Shown: piece after piece, positions 1-8,600 of the stretch
Numbering within the stretch: the stretch's first letter is position 1
Layout: each line of letters begins with the position of its first letter
From: Maribacter sp.
GTDB lineage: Bacteria; Bacteroidota; Bacteroidia; Flavobacteriales; Flavobacteriaceae
Direction: 5' to 3'
DNA: 9,528 nucleotides
Assembly (NCBI GenBank): GCA_013001935.1
Contig: JABDKZ010000434.1
Span: 1 to 9,528, forward strand
Made by a program: the position numbers and the translations under genes
The notes under the pieces: model-generated
Seen by the model: the letters and a program-made list of their open reading frames with translations, nothing else
What the model was told of the DNA's origin: nothing
Databases searched by the model: none

Positions 1-2219
1 TACATATCCTTTTCAAAAAATTCGTCAAGATAGTCCACCAATTTTTCTTCTCCTCCCATAAAATCTGCTAATCCGGGAATATCATGAGGTACCAACAAAG
101 TGTGGTTTTTGTAATACACCTCTGTATCATGGTCTGTTCCCCTTGCCCAAACGCTTATACTTTTATCAAAAGGAGGAAGCCACTCACCATTTAATTTTTT
201 ACCACGAACCAAACCTGTTTCTTTATCCAAAACATTAATGTATCGTTTTGAGCGCTGCATGAACTCCTCGTAAAAATCAGCTTTACCCAGGGCATTGGCC
301 ATTTGGGCTATACAATAATCATCGTAAGAAAATTCAAGGGTCCTTGCAACAGGTTCGCCATAAAACCCGAAAACATCTGCAGGTACGTAGCCAATTTCAT
401 TAAAGTGCTCTATACCAACACGACCTGAAAAACCGCGATTGCCTTTTTCATTGGCGTTTTTTAACATTGCTTCAAATGCTAAGTTGGTATCAAAACCTCG
501 TATGCCCTTTACATAAGCATCGGCTATAACAGCATCGGCGTGCGTTCCCATCATAATACTACGATACCAGGGGTTAGGCCATTTAGGCAACCACCCACCT
601 TCTTGGTAGGCATTCAGCATACCGTTGATAATATCGGTAGTTTCCTGAGGCTTTACAATTACCCAAAGCGGATGTAAAGATCTAAACGTATCCCAAATTG
701 AAAGATCTGTATACATTTGACCTTCGTGTACCTGCAAATCGAAGGGACTAAAATACCTACCCCCTTCATTTAAATTGCGAGGATTTACAAAGCATTTAGT
801 TAGGGCCGTATAGAAAATAGCCTTGTCATTTTCGGCTCCTTCTACTTGAATCATATTCAATTCTTTCTCCCAAACATCGGCACCTTTCCCTACCGCTTTA
901 TTAAAATCGAAATCTGGAAACTCTTCTTCCATATTTGCCCTAGCTTGTGCAATATCAATCAGGGAAGTACCTACCTTCATCTTCACTTTTTCTTGATCCT
1001 TGGTTGCAAAAGTCACATATACCGCATTCCCATCTGCCCCTTTAAGTGCCATTTGTGGACCAAGTTTCGGATCTAGCTTCACTGGCTCTGCACATCTCAA
1101 TTGCATTAAAGTTGAACCCGATCCGTCGTAATACTCTATACGAATATCATATTTCTTGCCTTTGGTGAGGTTTATTTTATACCTCTCGGTACCAGCGGCT
1201 CGATATTGCCATTTATCTATTGCCAATTGGTCATTTATATACATTCGTGTACCATCCTCGGTAGTTAACTCAAAGGTATGTTCCCCAGTATGTCTTGCAA
1301 TAAGAGTACCTGTAAATATGGCTGAAAAGAAATCATCCTTAATACCATCGATTGGAGCTTTTAACCATTCATAGTTCAATTCAGAATAATTCTCAAAACC
1401 TTCCGGTTTTCCTTCAAGCTTATCATTATTAAAATACGCTGCCTTGAATCCATTAGGCACTAAATCAGCATTAACTACATTAGGAAGTAAATCCACATTA
1501 TATGCTTCAAATTCCTTATCAAACTGGGCTACAAAGTGATTTCTAAAATGACCAGCGATAACCATATACCCTTCAATCTCATTTTTTTCAGGGATTACTT
1601 TGAAGTGACCAGGAACATACACTCCATCAATAACCACCGACGAAGACTTGGATTCTGGAAACGTAAATTGAAAGAATCCAGTTTTGGAAGCCGCTGTTAA
1701 TTCAGCTTTTATATCATAATCGTCCAGTTTTACCGAGTAATAATGAGGTTTGGCAATCTCATTGTCATGGCTGAATTTTGAAGCACGAGCATCGGCATCG
1801 ATTACCACATTACCTGTCATTGGCATTATACACATTGGTCCCCAATCCCCGACCACAGCTCCATTAGGATAACGTGTGCCCCGAAAACCCTGAATCTTTT
1901 CTTGGTCATACCAATAGGGGACAGGTACCGTTATTACCCTTTCTGTCCATTTCGCCGTTTGTGGAGTCCAATGGGTTAAGGCTGATGGGTTTCCAACAAT
2001 AGGCGAAACATATCCCATTGGTTCTTCTACTTCAGTAACCGTAATATCAGCAATACTGGCTGCAGTTCCCACACGGGTATCTACATAGCCCAAATATTCT
2101 TGTATAGGGAATGGGTTCACATTACTATGCATCCCATTTTCTTTTGTATGTTCTTTGCAACTGAGACATACCCATAGCAAAGAAAAGATGACTACTATTT
2201 TTTGAAAAGGGTTTATCAT
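1..2219 (-). CDS. GH92 alpha-mannosidase, probable lipoprotein with inserted PA14 domain (3' end missing)
   Basis: The frame is open from ATG 2219 through the left edge, giving 739 codons without a stop. A hydrophobic leader ends in VCLSCKE with Cys21 as the likely lipid-anchored residue; Cys at -3 is unusual for a lipobox. Residues ~35-255 plus ~380-450 make the N-terminal beta-sandwich of GH92: GYVDTRVGT, GFRGTRYPNG (111-120), FSHDNEIAKPHYYSV, and after the insert VKVGTSLIDIAQARANM. A PA14 domain occupies ~257-376. The catalytic (alpha/alpha)6 region begins near 455 with FYTALTK, IWDTFRSLHPL (508-518), GGWLPKWPNPW, GTHADAVIADAY (558-569), FSYDDYCIAQ and TEVYYKNHTLLVPHD. Glu700 lines up with the general acid of GH92; the catalytic Asp pair should lie beyond the edge. 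GH92 enzymes are calcium-dependent inverting exo-alpha-mannosidases. Linkage preference cannot be judged from this part. It is probably anchored in the outer membrane or periplasm. Confidence 0.93.
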   Translation of the reverse strand, partial: MINPFQKIVVIFSLLWVCLSCKEHTKENGMHSNVNPFPIQEYLGYVDTRVGTAASIADITVTEVEEPMGYVSPIVGNPSALTHWTPQTAKWTERVITVPVPYWYDQEKIQGFRGTRYPNGAVVGDWGPMCIMPMTGNVVIDADARASKFSHDNEIAKPHYYSVKLDDYDIKAELTAASKTGFFQFTFPESKSSSVVIDGVYVPGHFKVIPEKNEIEGYMVIAGHFRNHFVAQFDKEFEAYNVDLLPNVVNADLVPNGFKAAYFNNDKLEGKPEGFENYSELNYEWLKAPIDGIKDDFFSAIFTGTLIARHTGEHTFELTTEDGTRMYINDQLAIDKWQYRAAGTERYKINLTKGKKYDIRIEYYDGSGSTLMQLRCAEPVKLDPKLGPQMALKGADGNAVYVTFATKDQEKVKMKVGTSLIDIAQARANMEEEFPDFDFNKAVGKGADVWEKELNMIQVEGAENDKAIFYTALTKCFVNPRNLNEGGRYFSPFDLQVHEGQMYTDLSIWDTFRSLHPLWVIVKPQETTDIINGMLNAYQEGGWLPKWPNPWYRSIMMGTHADAVIADAYVKGIRGFDTNLAFEAMLKNANEKGNRGFSGRVGIEHFNEIGYVPADVFGFYGEPVARTLEFSYDDYCIAQMANALGKADFYEEFMQRSKRYINVLDKETGLVRGKKLNGEWLPPFDKSISVWARGTDHDTEVYYKNHTLLVPHDIPGLADFMGGEEKLVDYLDEFFEKDM
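1092..1451 (-). other. PA14 domain inserted in the GH92 N-terminal domain
   Basis: Residues ~257-376 of the GH92 protein read as a PA14 beta-barrel. It opens with GFKAAYFNNDKLEG, has FTGTLIARHTGEHTFEL and TEDGTRMYINDQLAIDKW in the middle, and ends with YDIRIEYYDGSGSTLMQLRC. PA14 domains in secreted enzymes and adhesins often bind carbohydrate. The GH92 sequence resumes directly after it, so this is an insert in one continuous frame and not a gene fusion at an end. Confidence 0.85.
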
Positions 2220-2223
2220 GTTA
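2219..2223 (-). promoter_or_regulatory. TAA-C-ATG junction (CoA-transferase to GH92)
   Basis: The CoA-transferase stop TAA (2223-2221) and the GH92 ATG (2219) are separated by one base. No promoter fits in this space, so the GH92 gene must be read from the same transcript or from a promoter inside the upstream gene. Confidence 0.75.
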
Positions 2224-3426
2224 TTTGATTTTTTCAATACTGATTATATTTTCCTTGACCAATCTTTCTATGGCATCTTTGTTATAGCCTATTTCCTCTA
2301 GGATATCGGCTCCGTGCTCACCGATCATTGGGGAAGGTCTTTTTATCTGCCCCGGGGTTTCGCTCATAGTAAACGGTACATTGGTTACTTTTACTTTGCC
2401 CGCTTTTGGATGTTCTACTTCAACAAATGTATTGTTGTGAATGACCTGTGGGTCATTTTCCACATCCTTTTGATCATTGACTTGCGCCACCCAAAGGTCA
2501 AGTCCAAGCATTATTCCCAACCATTCCTCGGTGCTTTTGGTTATTGTAATGGCTTCTATGATTCCATGGATTTTATCCCTATCATCAAAGAGCATTTGTG
2601 GGTCATTGTAGTCCATGAGTGATTCATCGCCCAAGGCCTCCACTAGCTTTGGCCAAGGACTCATGGCAATGGTCAGATAACCATCACTTGTTTGGTACAT
2701 CCCAAAGGGAGCTCCGTTGCCTGGATGTCCTATTTTTGATTCTGGACGGGTAAAAGCCCGTCCTAAATTTTGAATTGTAAAATAATCCTGCATTTGAAAG
2801 GCAATGGCCGACGATAATAAATTGGTTTTGATTTCTTGGCCCTTACCTGTTTTTTCGCGATAGTACAAGGCAGCTAGAATGGCATATACCGAATTTAAAG
2901 CATTTACCTGATCACATAATGCGGTTCCTATTGCCACTGGGCCATCAGATTGTTTCCCACTGGTCATGATGGCGCCGCTTAGACTTTGTACGAGCAAATC
3001 TTGCCCCGGCCTTGTCAAATACGGGCCATCGTCGCCCCAGCCACTCGCGGAGCAGTAGATAATACTCGGGTTTATTTTTTTCAGATCTTCGTAACCATAA
3101 CCCAATCTTGCCATTACACCAGGGCGGAAATTCTCAACAATTATATCTGCATGCTCGACCAGTTTATAAATGATTTCCTTTCCTTGTTCTGATTTAATAT
3201 TTATGGCAAGGGATCGTTTATTTCTATTCCAAGCCATAAAGCAGGGAGATTCATCACCTGCAATCCATTCATTGAAAAAGGTCATACCCCGATACATATC
3301 ACCACTACCATTTCTTTCAATTTTAATTACATCAGCGCCCAAATCTCCCATCATTTGGGTAGCGTAAGGGCCTTGTAACAATTGCGAAAAATCCAAAACT
3401 TTTACTCCTTCCAATGCTTGCTGCAT
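2221..3426 (-). CDS. Family III CoA-transferase (CaiB/BaiF type)
   Basis: This is a full-length cytoplasmic enzyme of 401 residues (402 if it starts at GTG 3429), the usual size for the family. Residue numbers here count from the GTG. The N-terminus LEGVKVLDFSQLLQGPYATQ, then LGADVIKIE (30-38), WNRNKRSLAIN (67-77), VENFRPGVMARLG (98-110) and SASGWGDDGPY (127-137), are all family hallmarks. Asp173 in GTALCDQVN matches the catalytic Asp169 of formyl-CoA transferase, which forms the anhydride with the acyl group, so the enzyme looks active. GNGAPFGMYQTSDGYL follows, and the C-terminal RPSPMIGEHGADIL matches the usual PxxGEHT segment. Family members move CoA between carboxylic acids such as oxalate, carnitine, mesaconate or succinate, and some relatives are epimerases. 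The acid used here cannot be told from sequence. Its position between an SDR and a mannosidase gene is unusual and suggests that a sugar-derived acid, or an acid substituent on the sugar, is its substrate. Confidence 0.93.
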   Translation of the reverse strand: MQQALEGVKVLDFSQLLQGPYATQMMGDLGADVIKIERNGSGDMYRGMTFFNEWIAGDESPCFMAWNRNKRSLAINIKSEQGKEIIYKLVEHADIIVENFRPGVMARLGYGYEDLKKINPSIIYCSASGWGDDGPYLTRPGQDLLVQSLSGAIMTSGKQSDGPVAIGTALCDQVNALNSVYAILAALYYREKTGKGQEIKTNLLSSAIAFQMQDYFTIQNLGRAFTRPESKIGHPGNGAPFGMYQTSDGYLTIAMSPWPKLVEALGDESLMDYNDPQMLFDDRDKIHGIIEAITITKSTEEWLGIMLGLDLWVAQVNDQKDVENDPQVIHNNTFVEVEHPKAGKVKVTNVPFTMSETPGQIKRPSPMIGEHGADILEEIGYNKDAIERLVKENIISIEKIK

Positions 3427-3431
3427 CACTA
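3424..3431 (-). promoter_or_regulatory. TAGTGATG stop/start junction (SDR to CoA-transferase)
   Basis: The SDR ends in TAG (3431-3429) and the next ATG begins two bases later at 3426. A GTG at 3429-3427 is in frame directly before that ATG and overlaps the stop by one base, so the CoA-transferase could start at GTG (402 aa) or ATG (401 aa). I prefer ATG. Either way the genes are close enough for translational coupling. Confidence 0.7.
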
Positions 3432-4214
3432 TTGATTTTTGTTGTTAAAATATCTAGGTAAAGTGGTCAACCCTCCATCAACCTTTATATCTTCCCCATT
3501 AATAAACCTTGCTTCATCTGATGCAATAAATACTGCGGTCATGGCGACTTCCTCCGCTTCTCCCATGCGTAACATAGCCGATTGTTCAATACTGCTTTTT
3601 AGAAAACGCTCTCCCTCTTCCTCAATTCTTCTCTGATTCATTGGTGTGAGTATGGCACCGGGGGAAATGGTGTTGAATCGTACATTGAAGTGCCCAAATT
3701 GTCCAGCCAATTGATTACTCATAGAGCATATGGCACCTTTAGCCGCGGCATAGGCTGTCCAATCATCCCAGCTTCGAAAAGCCTGTACCGATGATATAGT
3801 GATAATACTTCCCGACTGTTGTTGTATCATCTGGGGCAATGTCATTTTGATGCCCCTAAAGACACTTTTTAGGTTTATGTTCATAATGGTATCCCAAGCT
3901 GATTCGGGCATCTCCCTAATATCCCCTGAAATAGCTACTGCAGCATTGTTCACCAGAATGTCTATTTTCCCGAATGCACCCAATGTCTTTTCAATGACAA
4001 GTTTAAGGTCATCTGTCACTCCTACATCGCAAGCATAGCTTTTAGCAATACCTCCTTTAGCACATAACTTTTGGGCCTCTTCATCGCACTTGGCTATATT
4101 GATATCGCACATCACCACTTTTGCGCCTTCATGTACAAAAGCTTGGCTTATAGCTAACCCTATACCGTTAGCCGCCCCAGTTATAATTGCTACTTTATCT
4201 TTTAGTCGATTCAT
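3429..4214 (-). CDS. NAD(P)-dependent short-chain dehydrogenase/reductase
   Basis: This is a complete classical SDR of 261 residues with a Rossmann fold, expected to be cytoplasmic. The cofactor motif TGAANGIG lies at 12-19, and Asp37 at the end of strand 2 favours NAD over NADP. CDV (62-64) and NNAA (89-92) are in place, and the catalytic set is Asn114, Ser142, Tyr155 and Lys159 (YAAAK). The ISPG segment follows and VDGG lies near the C-terminus. All catalytic residues are present, so it should be an active alcohol/sugar oxidoreductase. The SDR family does not reveal the substrate. From its neighbours (importer, sugar-acid dehydratase-like protein) it probably oxidises an imported sugar to a lactone, or oxidises a keto-deoxy sugar acid later in the route. 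It overlaps the transporter gene by 4 nt and is followed within 2 nt by the CoA-transferase gene, which points to coordinated synthesis. Confidence 0.93.
   Translation of the reverse strand: MNRLKDKVAIITGAANGIGLAISQAFVHEGAKVVMCDINIAKCDEEAQKLCAKGGIAKSYACDVGVTDDLKLVIEKTLGAFGKIDILVNNAAVAISGDIREMPESAWDTIMNINLKSVFRGIKMTLPQMIQQQSGSIITISSVQAFRSWDDWTAYAAAKGAICSMSNQLAGQFGHFNVRFNTISPGAILTPMNQRRIEEEGERFLKSSIEQSAMLRMGEAEEVAMTAVFIASDEARFINGEDIKVDGGLTTLPRYFNNKNQ
4211..4214 (-). promoter_or_regulatory. ATGA stop/start overlap (transporter to SDR)
   Basis: The transporter's TGA and the SDR's ATG share bases in the sequence ATGA. This type of 4-nt overlap commonly allows a terminating ribosome to restart on the next gene. 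An AAAAAAGGG stretch shortly upstream of the ATG may act as a weak ribosome binding site. Confidence 0.8.
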
Positions 4215-5596
4215 GATTTACCCTTTTTTGTTAACCAATAGTTTTCTATTTCCTCCAAGGTCTTCCCTTTCGTTTCCGGTAGTATTTTAACCGCCAAATA
4301 AATCGCCGGAATCATGCATGCGGCAAAAAACCAGAATGTACCGTGTGGCTTCAGGTTTTCTAAAAACCAAGGTGTCATCTGACCCACGAACGTAGTACCG
4401 ATCCAAACTGCCATTGTAGCTATGGACATTGCCGCACCACGAATTTTCAAGGGATAGATCTCAGAAAGTAATACCCAGAGTACGGGGCCAAATGAGAAGG
4501 CAAAACAAGCTATGAAAGTTAGTATGAAAGTCATTAACAGGTAGGTGTTGTTTACCTCGTAAAAGAACAACAAGCCTACGATGATCAATGATATCATAAT
4601 CCCAATAATACCATAGGTGAGTAAGGGTTTTCGCCCTAAATCGTCTATTTTCCAAAGGGCAACAAAAGTGAACAGCACGTTTACAATGCCTATGACCACT
4701 TGACCCCCTAGGGCCTCTCCGAGTTGCAAGCCACCTTCTTCCAGAATTTTGGGGCCATAATAGATGATTGCGTTAATACCACTGATTTGACTCAAAACGG
4801 CCAAGGAAATACCTATGATCATGGCCACTTTGAAAGGTCCCGAAAAAACTGCCTTTATGCCTCCCGATTCTTTTACAAGTACGTCTTCAACATTCTGAAT
4901 TTCGGTATCGGCTTCTTCTTCGGTAACGAAACGGAGCAATATTTTTTTTGCCTGTTCTTTCTTGCCTTTCATGGTCAACCAACGTGGGCTTTTGGGTATT
5001 GTAAGAAGTAACAACAGAAATATCACTGCGGGGATGGTTTCACTTCCAAGCATAGCGCGCCATACTTCCGAAACGAATACTTTATTCGTTAGTCCTACGC
5101 TATCTGCTAGACTTTCTGATTTTGAATGGGCCAGCAAATAGGCATTCGCAAAATACGCAATCAAAATACCCAGGGTAATGGCCAATTGATAAAGGGCAAC
5201 TAACTTACCTCGATTTTTCGCCGGTGCAATCTCAGATATATACAGGGGAGAAAGCATAGAAGCAATACCAACACCAATCCCTCCAAAAAGCCTATAGGTG
5301 ACCAATCCGTTAAACGAACCTGATAGCGCACAGCCAATAGCAGAAAGGGCGAAAAACAATCCTGACATGATCAGTATGTGCTTTCGACCATAGCTGTCAC
5401 TAAGAAATCCTGCGATGGAAACCCCTAGAATTGTACCCACAAGTGCAGAGCTCACATACCAACCTTCCATGACTGTACTAAGCTCAAATTGTGTTTTTAC
5501 AAATCCAATAGTCCCCGAAATAATCGCAGTGTCATAGCCGAATAGAAATCCACCCAGGGCAGCTATTAGGGCGAGAAAGGTCACATTTTTTTTCAT
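4211..5596 (-). CDS. MFS sugar porter (XylE/GLUT-like sugar:H+ symporter)
   Basis: This is a full-length inner-membrane transporter of 461 residues with 12 predicted membrane segments. Numbering from the upstream in-frame TTG (5602), sugar-porter hallmarks appear in order: GFLFGYDTAIISG at 18-30 with the proton-coupling Asp of XylE-type symporters at 24; DSYGRKH at 69-75 in loop 2-3; RLFGGIGVGIASMLSPLYISE at ~104-124; PKSPRWL at 203-209; SQISGINAIIYYGPKI at 271-286; DDLGRKP in loop 8-9; and PETKGKTLEEIE at 442-453. The first Gln of the usual QQxSGIN sugar-binding motif is Ser271. I chose ATG 5596 over the TTG two codons upstream because ATG is much more usual and nothing is lost. The likely role is to import the free sugar released by the flanking glycosidases. 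The exact sugar cannot be read from sequence. Its TGA stop overlaps the SDR start codon. Confidence 0.95.
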   Translation of the reverse strand: MKKNVTFLALIAALGGFLFGYDTAIISGTIGFVKTQFELSTVMEGWYVSSALVGTILGVSIAGFLSDSYGRKHILIMSGLFFALSAIGCALSGSFNGLVTYRLFGGIGVGIASMLSPLYISEIAPAKNRGKLVALYQLAITLGILIAYFANAYLLAHSKSESLADSVGLTNKVFVSEVWRAMLGSETIPAVIFLLLLLTIPKSPRWLTMKGKKEQAKKILLRFVTEEEADTEIQNVEDVLVKESGGIKAVFSGPFKVAMIIGISLAVLSQISGINAIIYYGPKILEEGGLQLGEALGGQVVIGIVNVLFTFVALWKIDDLGRKPLLTYGIIGIMISLIIVGLLFFYEVNNTYLLMTFILTFIACFAFSFGPVLWVLLSEIYPLKIRGAAMSIATMAVWIGTTFVGQMTPWFLENLKPHGTFWFFAACMIPAIYLAVKILPETKGKTLEEIENYWLTKKGKS

Positions 5597-5641
5597 ATTC
5601 AATATTGGTTAGTGTTCATTTAAATCACTTCATTATTAAGT
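5597..5641 (-). other. Short intergenic leader of the MFS transporter gene
   Basis: This 45-nt gap lies between the TAG stop of the GH38-type gene and the ATG of the transporter, and is the largest gap in the window. It is A+T rich and lacks a convincing Shine-Dalgarno site or terminator. It holds a six-codon frame (5619-5599, ATG to TGA) ending two bases before the transporter ATG; this is probably chance. Confidence 0.4.
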
Positions 5642-8600
5642 CTACTGGTTACCCAAGTTTTTCAACAGGATAAACCGAGTTTCATAGTGCTCAATTAGCG
5701 TTGGTTTGGTCAATTGTTTCAATTCTTCACCAAGTACATTCACCTCAATGGCCTGAGTTGCCCCTGTCTGGCTAAGCAAGCTAGGAATGTCTAGAATAGC
5801 ATGACCTCCTTCTGTTTCGCGTAGATGTAACAGCACACCTTCAGCCGAAGGTAAAGGTCGAGCGTTGACAAGGAGTACATTGGGCAATTCAAAATCCAGC
5901 AAGGACCGGGAGGTAGTATTCGTCATGTTTTTTGAATTATCCGGTGGAATTACGCGGGTAAGCATTGGCACCCGGCTATCCCACCCAAAGCGGGTAGCAA
6001 ATGAATTTGAAAGATCCGATGATGAGGTTAAGTAGTATTTCCATTTCATTTCACCTTCCTGACTAGCTCTGAAATTTGTCGTCCAATAATTATTGAGCAC
6101 CCATGAATATATATGTGGATTTTCAGGTTTGTGCTTATAATAAAATCTACCTGTATTTATGTCCCCAAACTGTATGAGCGGAACATCATTACTACTGAAT
6201 AGAATCTGTGCTTCGTCGTTCTTTACAGCAGCGAAGTTCTGTACCACATTCCAGTCGGCAGAAGTTCCTTCCAATTGGTTCATCCCAGGATATACGATGC
6301 CTCCTTGCACATCAAAGGCCAATTGGTCATTATCCTTCATACGAAAAGGAAGGGCAATGAAAACACCTTCTGGTGAGGTATTTGGCAGCTTGACCATGTC
6401 ATAAGAAAGTTCAATTCGCTTAGAAGTGTTATAGAGTTTAATTTCGAAATTAACTCCCCTATGGTCAGCACATCCATCAATTTTCCCATTGATTGTTGTG
6501 CTACTCCACAAAGGAGTTTCCTTAACCCCTGAAACCTTCACGTCTGATAAACCTGTAATCTTCTTTTTAATGGGAACGTACACCGTATCCCTGTTAGCAT
6601 TCGTAAGTCGCTCCATAGACTGTCGATTGTCAGGTTGCTCGTAAACAAACTCCCCAAGTTTAAATTCACTGGAGGAATCAACCAATTCCTTGTTCAATTC
6701 TTTGTCAAAAAGGCTAGTGATTACCCCTTTTTGTAAATCTAAATTTATACGATAGAACTCATTTTCAAGTAGTGGAGCGGCCGTATCGGCTGGTCGGTTG
6801 ACCGCCAAATCTTTTTCTCCCTCCAAAACAATGCGGAATGTTGCATATCCCATGGCTGGAATGTTTGGTGCCCATAAAAGATAATTACTGCCATCGGCCC
6901 TGCTCGAAACAAGCTGCACTTTAACATTTCGTCCCTTTTCATCCAATATTTTGAATGAGCTACCTTGGGGCAACAATTGATGGTCGATATAGGCTTTGAC
7001 CAGCCCTGAGCGCTCCCAATTCAACGTATTGAAAACTGCTATGGTCGGCTCAGTTGTTTTAGGAATATGCTGTTGCATAAGACCAAGGGCTTTTTCTTGG
7101 ATCAAACTGGATTCCTTAAACGCTGTCCATGCATAAGCGGACTTTTGCCCCCATTGAATGACCGAATTCTCACTAAAAGGATCGGTTATACTTTCAGCGG
7201 CGCCAAAAGTGTGTTCATCATAAAAAAGCAATTCATCATAGGTTTTCTCAATATCTGTGGTGATGGTCTTTGGGAGGGACGATCCCATGAACTGTGCCAT
7301 TGATAATAACCCCATATTGGCAATCATATTTGAATGAACGGTTCGAGCGGTCTTGGTTTCAGTAAAGGCTGAACCGAATCCATCGGTCCACCAGTCTGGC
7401 CAGGCCACTTTCTTAACGGGTAGGTTATCAGCCTGATGCTCATCAAGGTAGACCATGAACTCACTGGCTAATGAAAGTTTCAGCTTTGGCCATTCATAGA
7501 TTTCGTTCCATTCCTTGACAATATCACAGGCTTTTGTTGACGGAGGTGAATTATCAGTCAGGTATCCTGAAAACTGAAAAGCCGTTTTGTCATACGGATA
7601 TCCCTTTTCTTCAAGTTCATGGAGGTATTGGGAGAGGTTCGCCCTAAATTGATCGATTTCGCCTGAAGTAAGACTCAAAGCATTACCGTGCATATAGTGT
7701 TCACTACGATAGGCCAATAAGCGGTTTCCTGCATTTGACTCCCACCAAAAAGAAGTTGGTTTATTAAAAGGAACCTGGGCTCTATGACCATGCTGACCCA
7801 TAGTGAGGTATTTTACTCCCGTATTCTTATACAGATCTATCATTGCCCAACCAATTCCGTTGACATCGTTTTGCATGGCGGTTTTTACATCGATACCTCT
7901 TTCCCTAAAATGGTTAAGTGCCTGTGTTTGAATAGCCAAGGCGGTTTCATCTATGATTTCTGAGAAATTGAAAAACATTCCGGTCACTTCAATACGCCCT
8001 TCCTTGATACGTTTCAACAGGCGGTCTATTTGACTTTTAGGTCTATTTTTCAAATATTCACGCACCGTCCAAGCGGCTTCGCATGTCCATCTGAATTTGG
8101 CTTCATCCGGGTAATCATCTGTCTGGTCACAATAATCCAGCGCATAATCAATAAAGCGTAAATGCTCGGTCAATATCTCGGTCTGTGACCTTGTATAACC
8201 TATATCGGTATGACTATGCTGTACTAAATGAATAGACCATTCCTTGACAGGTTCAACCATAAAACTCACTTGTTTGCTATCTTCACCTATGCGTAGTTCC
8301 GCGTCAAATTTGGTCGACGCGGTTACTGCTGGAATAAGCAAATCAATCTCACTAAAGCCTGTATTGAGTTCAAATTCTTTTTTAAGATTTGTAGTGGTAA
8401 TGCTTGCCTTGGTCGGTTCTTTTAAGTGAACAAATTCAAATCGTACGGTGTGATAAAGTTTACCCTCTTTTTTTGTCACCGTTTTAAGCTGTCGTGTTTT
8501 GAGATCCTCATTCAGGATACGATTAAAAGTCATGAACCAATCATTACTATGATTGTCCACACCATCTACTTTTAATACAACCGCTTTACCTGGTGTGAAA

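Noticed and set aside
846..1374. Open frames on the plus strand (846-1076 and 1156-1374)
   Set aside because: They lie antisense to the GH92 gene, whose frame is continuous and rich in family motifs; their translations show no recognisable domain.
1..2219. Frameshift or pseudogene status for the GH92 gene
   Set aside because: I followed the frame from ATG 2219 through most of its length to base 1 and found no stop or break; it only lacks its 3' end because of the window edge.
2314..3367. Plus-strand open frames opposite the CoA-transferase gene
   Set aside because: Shadow frames of a well-supported gene, with low-complexity translations and no credible start context.
5600..5602. TTG start for the MFS transporter two codons upstream of the ATG
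   Set aside because: It adds only two residues, TTG starts are rare, and there is no ribosome binding site favouring it over the ATG at 5596.
5599..5619. Six-codon leader frame ending just before the transporter ATG
   Set aside because: Such short frames are expected by chance in A+T-rich gaps; there is no run of regulatory codons or competing hairpins to suggest attenuation.
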